A stretch of 64,000 bases of DNA from DRKI01 sp011051875 (GTDB lineage: Bacteria; Desulfobacterota; Desulfobulbia; Desulfobulbales; Desulfobulbaceae), in assembly GCA_026990385.1 (NCBI GenBank), contig JALXDL010000010.1, forward strand, positions 1 to 64,000, read 5' to 3'. This document shows positions 50,732 to 59,679 of the stretch, piece after piece. Numbering within the stretch: position 1 is the first letter of the stretch; the number at the start of each line of letters is the position of its first letter. The notes under the pieces are model-generated. The model saw only the letters and a list, made by a program, of their open reading frames with translations. It did not search any database and was not told the DNA's origin. Both the position numbers and the translations under genes were made by a program.

Positions 50732-51091
50732 ATGGCCACGGTTTATCTCAGGTCGGCAGGGGGGACCTCCCTGCTGTCAGCCACGGCAGAGACCATTCTT
50801 GATCCTGCTCTCTACCTGCCTGCACCCGGAACCCTGGCGCGGGCAAAGGCTGAACTGGAACGGCTGGGTTTCCGGGTCGAGGCCGAGGGCTCGGCAACCC
50901 TTTCTGTCTCCGCACCCGCCGAGCTTTTTGAACGGCTGTGCGGAGCCAGGATCCGCCAGGCCGGCATGGACAGCGGCCTGCGTCGATACAGGAGTACGCC
51001 GCCTGTCCTGCGGATACCAGGCCTGGAAGATCTCGTGGACGGCATGGTGATTGCCACACAGGGAGCGCCCCTGGATCTTCCTGATTCCTGA
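50732..51091 (+). CDS. Stand-alone homologue of the protease N-terminal domain
   Basis: 119 residues. It aligns with residues 7-130 of the upstream protease: MATVYLRS/MASVILKS, LERLGFRVEAEGSATLSVSAP/LAEAGFTVETQTAVGLSFSGP, AELFERLCGARIR/AELFESEFSIRVR. It could act in trans as an inhibitor, folding chaperone or activation partner of the protease (inference). It lies 73 bp downstream in the same orientation. Confidence 0.8.
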   Translation: MATVYLRSAGGTSLLSATAETILDPALYLPAPGTLARAKAELERLGFRVEAEGSATLSVSAPAELFERLCGARIRQAGMDSGLRRYRSTPPVLRIPGLEDLVDGMVIATQGAPLDLPDS

Positions 51092-51252
51092 TCTTCTTGT
51101 CGTTCCTGCAATGCAGCCGTGGCCCGGGACCGGGAACGGGTCGGGTGAATAATCCGGATAAAAAATCAACACCCCCTTAACAAGGCGGGGCAGGGTGCTT
51201 AGTATTTGTTGGAAAAGGGAAAATCAGGAAACCAGCAAAAAGGAGGTGGAAT

Positions 51253-51579
51253 ATGGCCTGGAGAAAACTTGAAAAGTCAGAGGCGCAGGACTACTGTGAC
51301 AACCTGTCCAAGGCCCTGCAGGATACCCGGGCGGAGATCGAGGTCATGGCCGTCGGAATCATGGACAGAAAAGAGACCGCCTGGATCAGGATTCACGGCC
51401 TTACCTACAATCCGGATGAAGACATCCTCTATATTTATTGTGAAAACCTGGATCACCAGGTCAAGAAACCCCGCGAGATCAATCTCTATGAAACCGACAA
51501 CGGCCTGGAAAAGATCGAGATCGTCGCGTCCGACGGATACAAGCACCTGTTGCGGTTCAAGGAACCGGTCCGGTTCTGA
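51253..51579 (+). CDS. DUF5335-family protein
   Basis: 108 residues. WRKLEKSEAQDYCDNLSKAL, the central GLTYNPDEDILYIYCENLDH and PREINLYETDNGLEKIEI match the DUF5335 layout as I remember it. Small soluble alpha/beta protein of unknown role. A strong AGGAGG site precedes ATG 51253. A hairpin (CCCCCTT/AAGGCGGGG) sits upstream near 51170-51190. Confidence 0.78.
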   Translation: MAWRKLEKSEAQDYCDNLSKALQDTRAEIEVMAVGIMDRKETAWIRIHGLTYNPDEDILYIYCENLDHQVKKPREINLYETDNGLEKIEIVASDGYKHLLRFKEPVRF

Positions 51580-51668
51580 CCCTGTGGCCGCCCCGGCCCG
51601 GTCCGTCCTTCTCTGTGGCCCTGCCATTCCCGCCCCGGTGGCGGGAGTGGCACTGTGACCAGCCAACC

Positions 51669-52310
51669 ATGAACTTCTCTCCCCAGTATACCCTGTATGC
51701 CAAGGCCGTGGTCGGCCTGCTCTCCATCGTCAACCCCATGGGCGCCATCCCGGTGTTTCTGTCCCTGTGCGGGGAGCGCAACCCGGCTGAACGTCGGCGC
51801 ATCGCGCGACGGGCCGCCGTGGCCGTGGGCCTGATCCTGGTCATCTCCGCCTGGACCGGCGAGGCCCTGCTCCGGTTTTTCGGTATCGGCCTGCCCGCTT
51901 TCCGTGCCGGCGGCGGCCTGTTGATCCTGCTGATGGCCATCGCCATGATGCACGCCCGCCTCAGTCCCTCCCGCCAGAACCAGCGGGAGGCCGAGGAGGC
52001 GGACAGCCGGGAGGATATTGCCGTGGTGCCCCTGGCCATCCCCCTCATGGCGGGTCCCGGCGCCATCAGCATGGTCATTGTCGACACCCACCAGGCGATG
52101 GGCCTGGGCAACCGGCTGGTCCTGACCAGCGCCATCGTGATCGTGACCCTCGTCGTCTGGCTGGTGCTGCACCTGGCCGAGCCCATCGGGGCCAGGCTCG
52201 GTATCACCGGGCTTAACATCGCCACCCGGGTCATGGGGTTGCTGCTTGCCGCCATCGGCATCCAGATGATGGCCGGGGGCCTGATCAGGCTCTTTCCCGG
52301 TCTGGGGTAG
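51669..52310 (+). CDS. MarC-family integral membrane protein
   Basis: 213 residues with six membrane segments. LLSIVNPMGAIPVFLSL at the N-terminus and PLAIPLMAGPGAISMVIV in the middle are MarC signatures; the C-terminal GLNIATRVMGLLLAAIGIQMM completes the fold. Function unsettled despite the name. Ends three bases before the channel gene's ATG. Confidence 0.93.
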   Translation: MNFSPQYTLYAKAVVGLLSIVNPMGAIPVFLSLCGERNPAERRRIARRAAVAVGLILVISAWTGEALLRFFGIGLPAFRAGGGLLILLMAIAMMHARLSPSRQNQREAEEADSREDIAVVPLAIPLMAGPGAISMVIVDTHQAMGLGNRLVLTSAIVIVTLVVWLVLHLAEPIGARLGITGLNIATRVMGLLLAAIGIQMMAGGLIRLFPGLG

Positions 52311-52313
52311 GTG

Positions 52314-55300
52314 ATGCGTCGGGCAGGGACAGTCGCCGCAGGTCGTGTCCGGCGGCGGGCAGGGGCAGGGGCGGGCCACCACGGATCGGTGTGGCTGTGC
52401 ATCCTGCCGGTTCTGCTGCTGGTGGTCCTCCGGACCGCAGCAGGCTGGTGCGAAGGCGCTGCCCCGGGCGCCGCAGGCGCGGATCCGATCCGTGTCGGCC
52501 GGGAAGCGGTGCGCACCGATGCCGCGGCCCTGAAGAAACTCCAGGCCGAGGTGGCGGACCAGCGCAAGGATCTGGAGGCCAGGCTGGCCCGGCTGCGTGA
52601 AGAGACGGTCTCCGGCACCATGCTGGAGGAGACCCGGCTGGCCATGGAATCGGCCAGGCTCAAGGTCCGTTCCGTGGAACTCGACCTGACCAACGAGCAA
52701 CAGAAGATCCAGACCCTCCAGGCCAGGATCAGGGCACTCGGCGAACAGACCGCCAAATCCGGAGGCGGCGGCAGGAACGTGCCACAGCAGGCACAGGCGG
52801 AAACGAAAAAGAAACTGGGGGAACTCAACGCCCTCCTGGCCGTGGAGCAGCAGCGGCTGGCCCAGCTCCGGGAACGCCGCGACCTGCTGAAGACAAAGGC
52901 CGACCTGGCCGCATCCTGGTGGCAGAATGTGCAGGCCGTCTTTCAGCAGCAGCAGAGGAAGCGGCACCGCGAATCCCTGGAGGAGCTGCAGCACCGCCTG
53001 CAGAAGGAGGAACAGAAGAACCAGGAGGAAATGCTCCGGCTGCAGAAGGAACTGGATGCCCTCACCGGCAATGACAGCGGAATTGCTGTCCGGAGAGACC
53101 TGATCCATTGGCGTATGGAGGCGCTGGATGAATCGCTCAATGTCCTGCGCACACGCCTCAAAATACAGGAGATCCGGAGCCGGCTGGACGCCATGAATCT
53201 GGCCACGGTCCAGGGAATGGCCGCGGAGACGCTCAAGGGCTACCAGCAGACGCTGGAGCAGACTGCAGGCGAACTGCAGCAGCTCCAGACCTTGACCGGC
53301 AGCAAGCTGGAGCTCTTCAGCCAGCAGTGGGCCCTGCTTCAGAAGCAGTACGCGCTGAAAGAGGTGCCAGCCAGGGTTTTCAGGCAGGAAAAAAAGATCC
53401 TCCTGGGCATGATCGACAGCCTGCGTGAGCAACTCGACAGCCTCAAGGCCCTGGACAGCCAGGTCAGCCAGTACCTGGAGAACGTCCGCAGGGCCTATGC
53501 CGCCAATGTCAAACAGAGTCTGACCGCCCGCCAGGTCCTGCCCCGCGACCTGGCTGCCTGGAAAGAGCTTGCCCTGGAACTGGTCACCCTGCCCAGATCC
53601 CTGCTCGCCATTGCCGGCCGCATCGCCAGGCAGATGGCCTCGGGCTGGGCCGATACCGGTGCTGGCCGGCGGCTGCTCTTCTTCGGCGCTGTGCTGGCGC
53701 TAGTCCTGGTTAACCTTGGCCTGGGCCGCCTGCCTGCACCGCCCACCGGCCAGGTGGCCCTGGATCTGCGTTTCACCGTAAGGGCCAGGGCCATCTTCAT
53801 GGCCCTGCTTCGGGGATGCAGGCCGGTGCTCCTTCTGGGCGGCTCCCTGCTCCTCTTTGGTCTGCTCACCGGGATCGATACGGTTTCCTTCCACGTGCTG
53901 GTCCTCCTGGTCAGTATCTGGCTGGTGCTCCAGCTCGTGATCAAGCTCAGTTACTGGGTCTTTGTCTCACCCATGGTGGCGTCGGAGCACCGCCAGGTCC
54001 GGCTGCATCGCTCCATTGTCCTGGTGGCCTCTGTCAGCGCCCTGTTCACCCTGCTGGTCGGCCTGGGAAATATCGGCCTGCTTTCCACGGCACTGCGGGA
54101 CGTGATCGACCGGGCCTTCATGTTTCTGCTTCTCCTTGTGGTCTACCTGTTCATGCGGCTGCGGGCCTTGCTGATTACCCGCATCCACGCCGAGTGGAAG
54201 TCGGGGTTCTGGGTCAGGATGGTGGCGCTGGCCAGTCTCTCCATCCCGCTCACCGCCCTGACCGCCGCCCTGGTCGGCCTGGCGGGCTATATCAACCTGG
54301 CCTGGTTCGTTGCCGCGCAGCTCGCCGTCTTCCTGGCCGTGATCATGGCCTGGCTGATGGTCAGTGACCTGGTCAGGGACCTGCTCGGGCACTGGAGGCA
54401 GCGCCTGGAACGGCGGGGGGGCGGCCGCGACGTCCTGGCGCCCCGGTTGATCGATTCCCTGGAGCACATGGTGCAGCTTGTCCTGGTCGCAATCGTTCTC
54501 TGGAGCCTGGCACGGCTCTATGGCTGGGGGAGCGGTAACGCGGTGAGCGGCTTCCTGAAGAGCTGGCTGGGATATCCCCTGTTCCATGTCGGCGGCCAGG
54601 CCGTCACCCTGTTCAACGTCGCTGCTACCCTGTTCCTGCTGCTCCTGGTCTTCTATGTCGGCGCCCTGGCGCGGCAGGTGGCCTATTTCCTCCTCTGCCG
54701 CAATGTCACGGACCGGGGCCTGCGCAACAGTCTCTCCATTTTCACCCAGTACGCCGTCCTCGTGGCAGGGGGGCTCATCGCCCTCAACACCATGGGCTTC
54801 AACCTGACCAGCCTTACCGTCTTTGCCGGCGCCCTGGGCGTGGGGATCGGTTTCGGTCTCCAGAACATCGCCAACAACCTGATCAGCGGCCTGATCCTGC
54901 TCGCGGAACGGCCTGTTCGGATCGAGGACTGGGTGGCCATTGGCGACAAACAGGGCGTGATCACCCGGATCGGCATCCGTTCCCTTACCCTCAGGACCTG
55001 GAACAACCAGGAGGTCATTCTGCCCAATGCGCAGCTGATCACCGAGCCGGTGACCAACTGGACGCTTTCCGACCGGCTGATCCGGACGGTCTTCCAGGTG
55101 GGCATCCATTATCACGACGACCCGCACCAGGCCCGTGACGTGATCCTGGATGCGGTCTCCATGGTGCCCGAGGTCTCCCTGGATCCGCCGCCCCGCGTCT
55201 TTCTCACCGGGTTCGGCAACTCGTCGGTGGACTTCCGGGTGGAGTTCTTTTCCGAATCCGACGGCCAGGCTGGTCAGCTCGCGGTCAAGTCTTCGGTGAT

Positions 55301-55478
55301 GTTCGCCATCTGGGACGCACTCAAGGACGCCGATATCGACATTCCTTTCCCGCAGCAGGATATCTATATCAAGGAAGTGCCGTTTGCGGCGGCTTCCGGA
55401 ACCCCGCCGCAGCCCACGGCAACGATGGCCGCCGACCATGGGAGAGGCGAACGGGGTCCGATTTCAGGACCAGCCTGA
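52314..55478 (+). CDS. Large MscS-family mechanosensitive channel (MscK/MscM-like)
   Basis: 1054 residues. An N-terminal signal/anchor segment is followed by about 300 residues of periplasmic coiled coil rich in Gln, Glu, Lys and Leu, then about ten membrane helices. The MscS core has GALGVGIGFGLQNIANNLISG (pore helix) and the beta domain RPVRIEDWVAIGDKQGVIT. The C-terminal vestibule domain ends with DIDIPFPQQDI. It opens on membrane tension to release solutes. ATG 52314 is preferred over GTG 52311. Confidence 0.92.
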   Translation: MRRAGTVAAGRVRRRAGAGAGHHGSVWLCILPVLLLVVLRTAAGWCEGAAPGAAGADPIRVGREAVRTDAAALKKLQAEVADQRKDLEARLARLREETVSGTMLEETRLAMESARLKVRSVELDLTNEQQKIQTLQARIRALGEQTAKSGGGGRNVPQQAQAETKKKLGELNALLAVEQQRLAQLRERRDLLKTKADLAASWWQNVQAVFQQQQRKRHRESLEELQHRLQKEEQKNQEEMLRLQKELDALTGNDSGIAVRRDLIHWRMEALDESLNVLRTRLKIQEIRSRLDAMNLATVQGMAAETLKGYQQTLEQTAGELQQLQTLTGSKLELFSQQWALLQKQYALKEVPARVFRQEKKILLGMIDSLREQLDSLKALDSQVSQYLENVRRAYAANVKQSLTARQVLPRDLAAWKELALELVTLPRSLLAIAGRIARQMASGWADTGAGRRLLFFGAVLALVLVNLGLGRLPAPPTGQVALDLRFTVRARAIFMALLRGCRPVLLLGGSLLLFGLLTGIDTVSFHVLVLLVSIWLVLQLVIKLSYWVFVSPMVASEHRQVRLHRSIVLVASVSALFTLLVGLGNIGLLSTALRDVIDRAFMFLLLLVVYLFMRLRALLITRIHAEWKSGFWVRMVALASLSIPLTALTAALVGLAGYINLAWFVAAQLAVFLAVIMAWLMVSDLVRDLLGHWRQRLERRGGGRDVLAPRLIDSLEHMVQLVLVAIVLWSLARLYGWGSGNAVSGFLKSWLGYPLFHVGGQAVTLFNVAATLFLLLLVFYVGALARQVAYFLLCRNVTDRGLRNSLSIFTQYAVLVAGGLIALNTMGFNLTSLTVFAGALGVGIGFGLQNIANNLISGLILLAERPVRIEDWVAIGDKQGVITRIGIRSLTLRTWNNQEVILPNAQLITEPVTNWTLSDRLIRTVFQVGIHYHDDPHQARDVILDAVSMVPEVSLDPPPRVFLTGFGNSSVDFRVEFFSESDGQAGQLAVKSSVMFAIWDALKDADIDIPFPQQDIYIKEVPFAAASGTPPQPTATMAADHGRGERGPISGPA

Positions 55479-55515
55479 TCGCCCGCACAGGGGACCCATT
55501 GCAAATCGGCACGCT

Positions 55516-55562
55516 TGCACAGGCAGGGGACACCTGTGCCAACAGACAGTTTTGAGGATGTG
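55516..55562 (+). repeat. 47-bp interspersed repeat, copy B
   Basis: Partner of 2005-2051 (about 40/47 identical, same orientation). Contains GCACAGG...CCTGTGC and CAGTTTTGAGGATGTG. Lies 52 bp before the DUF202 gene and 37 bp after the channel gene. Confidence 0.75.
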
Positions 55563-55613
55563 CCACAGGAGAGGAAACCGGCGCCGGGGTGCAGATCCGG
55601 GCCGAGGGGAAAC

Positions 55614-55997
55614 ATGATGGACAACTCGACAGACAGCTGTGTCAGTACCTGTCCCGACAGGACACGATTGGCGCTGGACCGGACCGTGCTCGCCAACGAA
55701 CGGACCTTTGCCGCCTGGATCCGCAGCGGGCTCGCCTGCCTGGTCTCCGGGCTGGGAGTTGCCAGGTTCATGCTCGATACCTGGCCCCTGTGGAGCATCC
55801 GGATCATTGCCGTTATCCTGATTCTCTTTTCCGCTGCCGCCTTTCTGCTCGCCGGCTGGCGCTACCGTCACCTCCACCTGCGGCTGGTCCATGTGGATGT
55901 CGATATGGTGCCGTTGACCCTGGTCCGGCTGCTCAGCCTGATCCTGGCCGCCTGCTCGTTCCTCGCCCTGCTCGTGGTCTGGAGAATCCTGGACTGA
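55614..55997 (+). CDS. DUF202/YidH-family membrane protein
   Basis: 127 residues. LALDRTVLANERTFAAWIRSGLACLVSG is the diagnostic DUF202 opening, followed by three membrane helices. The function is not established. GAGGGGA lies just before ATG 55614. Confidence 0.92.
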   Translation: MMDNSTDSCVSTCPDRTRLALDRTVLANERTFAAWIRSGLACLVSGLGVARFMLDTWPLWSIRIIAVILILFSAAAFLLAGWRYRHLHLRLVHVDVDMVPLTLVRLLSLILAACSFLALLVVWRILD

Positions 55998-56028
55998 AGC
56001 TCCCGGCAGCGGAAGCGAAATCTCCCGG

Positions 56029-57195
56029 TCAGCCCAGGTGCAGGTATCCCTCCGGCAGCAGACTGGTTGCCAGCATGACCGTGTTGATCTCCCGGTGGTC
56101 CTTCCAGGTGGCGGTTGCCCTCGAATCCGGCCGGAGCCAGAACCCCTCGATCTCGTCGGCCAGCGGCCGATAGGGCAGGGTCCCGGTCAGCACCTCCTTC
56201 ACCCGGGCAACGGCCCGGCCTGCCGGCGGTGCCATCTGCTCGAAACCGGGGAGTGCATGCAGGCCGATGGCCAGTCCCAGTTCCCGGAAGGCCAGGCGGT
56301 ATTCAGGCGGCAGGTTCAGGGTCCCGCTGCGGATGAAGACCGGCAGCCCGGCCAGGGCAGCACGCAGGAGGTGTGCCGACAGCTCGGGATGGGGGAAGAT
56401 TCCCCGTGCGGCCATCTGCCAGGCCCGCCAGGCCCCGCTCAGCAGGCCGCCCATGCCCAGGGGGTCGTCCGTCTCCCAGGCCAGGCCGTTGCATATCTCT
56501 TCCATGGTCGCGATCTCCTCCTGCAGGTCGGGCAGATCCGGGGCCGGGTGATCCCGGCCGGTGACCACCAGCTCGTGCAGGGTGATCAGGGCGTCCAGCG
56601 GATCGTGCTGGCCCATGGCAGGGACCAGGGGCCGGCTGAGATCGATGCTCATCTTCCAGTACAGCCGTTTGCGGCCATCCAGGGGAGAGATATGGATGAA
56701 CCGTGCGCAGGCGGTGACGGCAAGTTCCATGGCCCAGCGGTTCCAGGTCGGATCACCGGTGGCGCGGGTGAGGGCCGCCAGGGCGTGCATCCACTGGGTA
56801 AGGTAATGAAAGTACTGGCCGTCCCGCTCCCACTCCAGCTCCTCGTCCATGGGCTCGTCCGGATCCCGTTCGGGTAGTTTCTTGCCGATGCGCAGGCCTC
56901 CTGCGGTGGGGTGGCGTTGACCTGCATCCTCGTCCAGACCGCTGATCCAGCCGGTCCTCGGGTCGTCCCGACGGTGGCGGCCCAGGGTCCTATGCACCTG
57001 GTTTGCCAGTGTCCGGGCCAGGTCCATGAAGCGGCTGTCGCCGGTGCGGTGATGGAGGGCGAGAAAGTTGCAGACCGCAAAGGCATCGGTCCAGAGGTAG
57101 CGGACGGGTGACGGCGCAGTTGGTGCAAGCCCCGTCTGGCGGGCGAATTCCAGCATCAGTTCCCGGGCCGTGGCTGTATGATCGACTGTCTCCAT
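56029..57195 (-). CDS. Predicted (alpha/alpha)6-barrel protein, possibly glycan-active
   Basis: 388 residues, helical, with Trp-rich segments YLWTDAFAVCNFL, YFHYLTQWMHALAALTRATGD and GLAWETDDPLGMGGLL that recall six-hairpin glycosidase or epimerase folds. No signal peptide. No catalytic residues can be assigned. I have no firm family name. It converges on DUF202 and stands alone between terminator-bounded units. Confidence 0.65.
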   Translation of the reverse strand: METVDHTATARELMLEFARQTGLAPTAPSPVRYLWTDAFAVCNFLALHHRTGDSRFMDLARTLANQVHRTLGRHRRDDPRTGWISGLDEDAGQRHPTAGGLRIGKKLPERDPDEPMDEELEWERDGQYFHYLTQWMHALAALTRATGDPTWNRWAMELAVTACARFIHISPLDGRKRLYWKMSIDLSRPLVPAMGQHDPLDALITLHELVVTGRDHPAPDLPDLQEEIATMEEICNGLAWETDDPLGMGGLLSGAWRAWQMAARGIFPHPELSAHLLRAALAGLPVFIRSGTLNLPPEYRLAFRELGLAIGLHALPGFEQMAPPAGRAVARVKEVLTGTLPYRPLADEIEGFWLRPDSRATATWKDHREINTVMLATSLLPEGYLHLG

Positions 57196-57302
57196 GGTAG
57201 TGCGGTCCCGGGCCGGTCAGCAGGCGCCTGCCGGCGGCCGGCTGTTTTCACCCTCTCGTTCCAGGGAAGAAAAAGTACATGAAAAAATACATGAGGCAGA
57301 AT

Positions 57303-57337
57303 AAAAAAACTCCGCCGCGGCAGGACCGGCAGCGGAG
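57303..57337 (-). terminator. Rho-independent terminator after uspA
   Basis: On the minus strand a stem of nine pairs (CTCCGC.../...GCGGAG with one wobble) is followed by seven T (57309-57303). Lies 54 bp beyond the UspA stop. Confidence 0.8.
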
Positions 57338-57390
57338 ATCTCCCGGACGGCATAGACGCCACGGCTCCTGTCGGTTCCCCGACAGTGAGC

Positions 57391-57834
57391 CTACTTGAAG
57401 GGATTGAAGGTGAGAACCGGACAGGGCGCCTTCTTGACCACCTTCTCCGCCGTGCTGCCCATCAGGATCCTCTCCAGTCCCTTGACGCCGTGCGTACCGA
57501 TGATGATCATATCGGCCTTTTCCTCTTCGGCGAATTTCACGATCTCCTCCGCTGCATCGCCGATCACCACCTTGCCGGAGACACCGTTTTCGAGGTGCTT
57601 GTAGTCCTCCACCAGGGCGGCCATTCTTGCCTCGGATTTTTCCTGCAGCTCCTTGACCATCTGCCCGAACGACGGATGGACCAGCAGCATGTCATAACCC
57701 TGGAAGTCATTGACAACATGGAAAAAGATGACGTGTGCTCCCAGCTTGTCCGCCACAGAGGTTGCGTAGCCGGCCACCTTGTCCGTGGCGCTTGAAAAAT
57801 CGACCGGAACAACAACCTTCTTGATGTCTGCCAT
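57391..57834 (-). CDS. uspA: Universal stress protein, single domain
   Basis: 147 residues. VVVPVDFSSATDKV opens the fold and IIGTHGVKGLERILMGSTAEKVV gives the G-x2-G-x9-G-S ATP-binding motif. Cytoplasmic, stress-related. GGAGGACAGGAG precedes ATG 57834. Monocistronic with its own terminator. Confidence 0.94.
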   Translation of the reverse strand: MADIKKVVVPVDFSSATDKVAGYATSVADKLGAHVIFFHVVNDFQGYDMLLVHPSFGQMVKELQEKSEARMAALVEDYKHLENGVSGKVVIGDAAEEIVKFAEEEKADMIIIGTHGVKGLERILMGSTAEKVVKKAPCPVLTFNPFK

Positions 57835-57931
57835 TCTCCTGTCCTCCTGTTGATGGGGTTTGTGCAAAGGAAAGGCATTTCCTTTATTCTGCTAAGACTA
57901 TTGCCATCGGACGTTGTCTTGTCAATGCCAT

Positions 57932-58924
57932 TCAGCCGTCGCTGTTCAGTCGCCGCCACAGGGGCAGGCCCGCCATGAGAGAGAAGACCGGCGCGCCGGC
58001 GATGAGGTACCAGTAGAAGGTGACAAACCGCCAGATCAGCACAGCGGCCGCCGCGGTGGCCTGGTCGAGATAGGTGGCCAGGAGCAGGGAGCCGCTGAAT
58101 TCCGCGCCGCCACTGCCGCCTGGCAGCAGGGTAAGGTGGCCCGCGGTGAGGGAAAACATCTGCACCAGCAGGGCATAGCTCCAGGAAATGGTACCGCCAA
58201 GGCCCCGGGCGGCCAGGTAGAGGACAGAGTAGCGCAACAGCCAGTGGCCGCTGCAGAACAGGTAGATGGCCAGCAGGCGGGAGGGACGGAAACCGCGTAC
58301 CATCTGCAGGTTACGCCTGAATGCCAGGATTCCGCGGGCCATGCGCCGGCGGGTTTTCGGGCTGAGGCGGAAGAAACGAAGGATCCTGCCGCTGACCAGG
58401 AGTACCAGCCGGTACCGGCGCACCAGGAGGATACTGGTCGTCAGCCCCGTGACCAGCAGGCAGCCCAGGGTAAGAAGCTCCCAGTGGAAGGGCAGATCGG
58501 CGGGAATCAGCAGCCAGTAGAGCGAGATGGAGAGCAGGGCGGCCAGGAAGAAGAGCATGTCCATGAACTGGTCCACGGCATACAGCGCCAGGCTGCGCGA
58601 GGCCGGGATGCCATTCTGCCGGAGCAGCCAGGTATAGGTCACCGGGCCGCCCGTGCCGCCGGGAGTGGCACAGATGGCAAACTCGGTGGAGACCAGGATA
58701 CCCAGGGCCCGCAGGTGGCCGATCCTGGTGCCGGTGCCGCCGGCCAGCAGGCGCAGGCGGCAGGCGTTGAAGTTCCAGCCGACCAGGATCATACCCAGCA
58801 GCAGGAGGAGCCAGAGCGGCTCGAGGCGGGCCAGGACCGGCAGCAGCTCCGGGCCGCCCAGGAGCAGGGGGATACCGAGACTCAGCGCCAGGGAGAGGAT
58901 GGCAAGCAGCCAGTACCGTTTCAT
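57932..58924 (-). CDS. Lysylphosphatidylglycerol synthase TM-region/UPF0104-type flippase-like protein
   Basis: 330 residues with about eight membrane helices. ATPGGTGGPVTYTWLLRQNG and LLPGGSGGAEFSGSLLL are the two PGG/E-type motifs of the family. No aminoacyl-transferase domain is attached. It overlaps the DUF2334 gene (ATGA) and belongs with the GT4 gene to a surface-glycan or lipid-linked glycan set. Confidence 0.87.
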   Translation of the reverse strand: MKRYWLLAILSLALSLGIPLLLGGPELLPVLARLEPLWLLLLLGMILVGWNFNACRLRLLAGGTGTRIGHLRALGILVSTEFAICATPGGTGGPVTYTWLLRQNGIPASRSLALYAVDQFMDMLFFLAALLSISLYWLLIPADLPFHWELLTLGCLLVTGLTTSILLVRRYRLVLLVSGRILRFFRLSPKTRRRMARGILAFRRNLQMVRGFRPSRLLAIYLFCSGHWLLRYSVLYLAARGLGGTISWSYALLVQMFSLTAGHLTLLPGGSGGAEFSGSLLLATYLDQATAAAAVLIWRFVTFYWYLIAGAPVFSLMAGLPLWRRLNSDG

Positions 58925-59679
58925 CGCAGTGCCTCCAGCCACTGGTGCTTTGTCAGTGGCTCCCGTTCCGCGAGCAGTTCCTCCATGGTGCGCAGCCAGT
59001 AGGCGCGCGCCATCCGGTGGCGCATGTCCACCGGGTGCAGCCCCAGGCGGATCAGCGGCGCCCTGCGGCGGTGCCGGTCCAGGCGGCAGGTATTCCAGGC
59101 CAGCGAGAGGAGACGACGCCACCATGTGCCTGAACTCCAGACCAGGGTCGGTGCCGCCAGGTGGCGGAATGTCGGCAGGCGGATAAGGCCGCCCGGGTCA
59201 CTGGTGTACCTGAAAGGAAGTCCGGACAGGGCCCGGCAGGCCTCCCTTCCCAGCAGCCAGGCCGGGGCGACAAAACCGTGCACCGGCCAGCCCAGGCGCG
59301 AGAAGAGTGCCAGGCCGTGACGCAGGCGTTGAGCCGCCTCGGCGCCGCTGATCCGGTAGAATTCACCTTCATGGGTATAGATCCGGCGCATGAAGAATTG
59401 GTCCGGCCGCCAGGAGACAGGGCCGGGATCGTCGTGAAACCAGCCGTGGAGGACGATCTCGTCACCCCGGGCCAGCCGGCTCTCCATGGCGGCGAGAAAG
59501 TCCGGGGCCCGGTCGACCCTGTCCCGGCGGTGAAAGTCCGGCACCACCAGCAGGGTCAGGGGCAGGTCCAGCCGGTCGCTTGCCTCGACCAGGGGGCGGT
59601 ACAGGGGCCACTGCGATGGGGAGACGTCATGGAGAACCACGCAGAAACCGTGGCGGCCGGCACTCTCAGGCATGGTCAT
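58921..59679 (-). CDS. DUF2334-type polysaccharide deacetylase
   Basis: 252 residues. VVLHDVSPSQWP gives the catalytic/metal Asp, and DEIVLHGWFHDD the metal-binding His pair of the NodB-like barrel; HGFVAPAWLLG and GLHPVD complete it. It removes acetyl groups from glycans. It overlaps both neighbours, so the three genes at 57.9-60.8 kb form one transcript. ATG 59679 or 59673 are both possible. Confidence 0.88.
   Translation of the reverse strand: MTMPESAGRHGFCVVLHDVSPSQWPLYRPLVEASDRLDLPLTLLVVPDFHRRDRVDRAPDFLAAMESRLARGDEIVLHGWFHDDPGPVSWRPDQFFMRRIYTHEGEFYRISGAEAAQRLRHGLALFSRLGWPVHGFVAPAWLLGREACRALSGLPFRYTSDPGGLIRLPTFRHLAAPTLVWSSGTWWRRLLSLAWNTCRLDRHRRRAPLIRLGLHPVDMRHRMARAYWLRTMEELLAEREPLTKHQWLEALR

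Noticed and set aside
57880..57910. Sigma-54-like GATGGCAATAGTCTTAGC before uspA
   Set aside because: GG-to-GC spacing is 11, not 10, and flanking consensus is poor.
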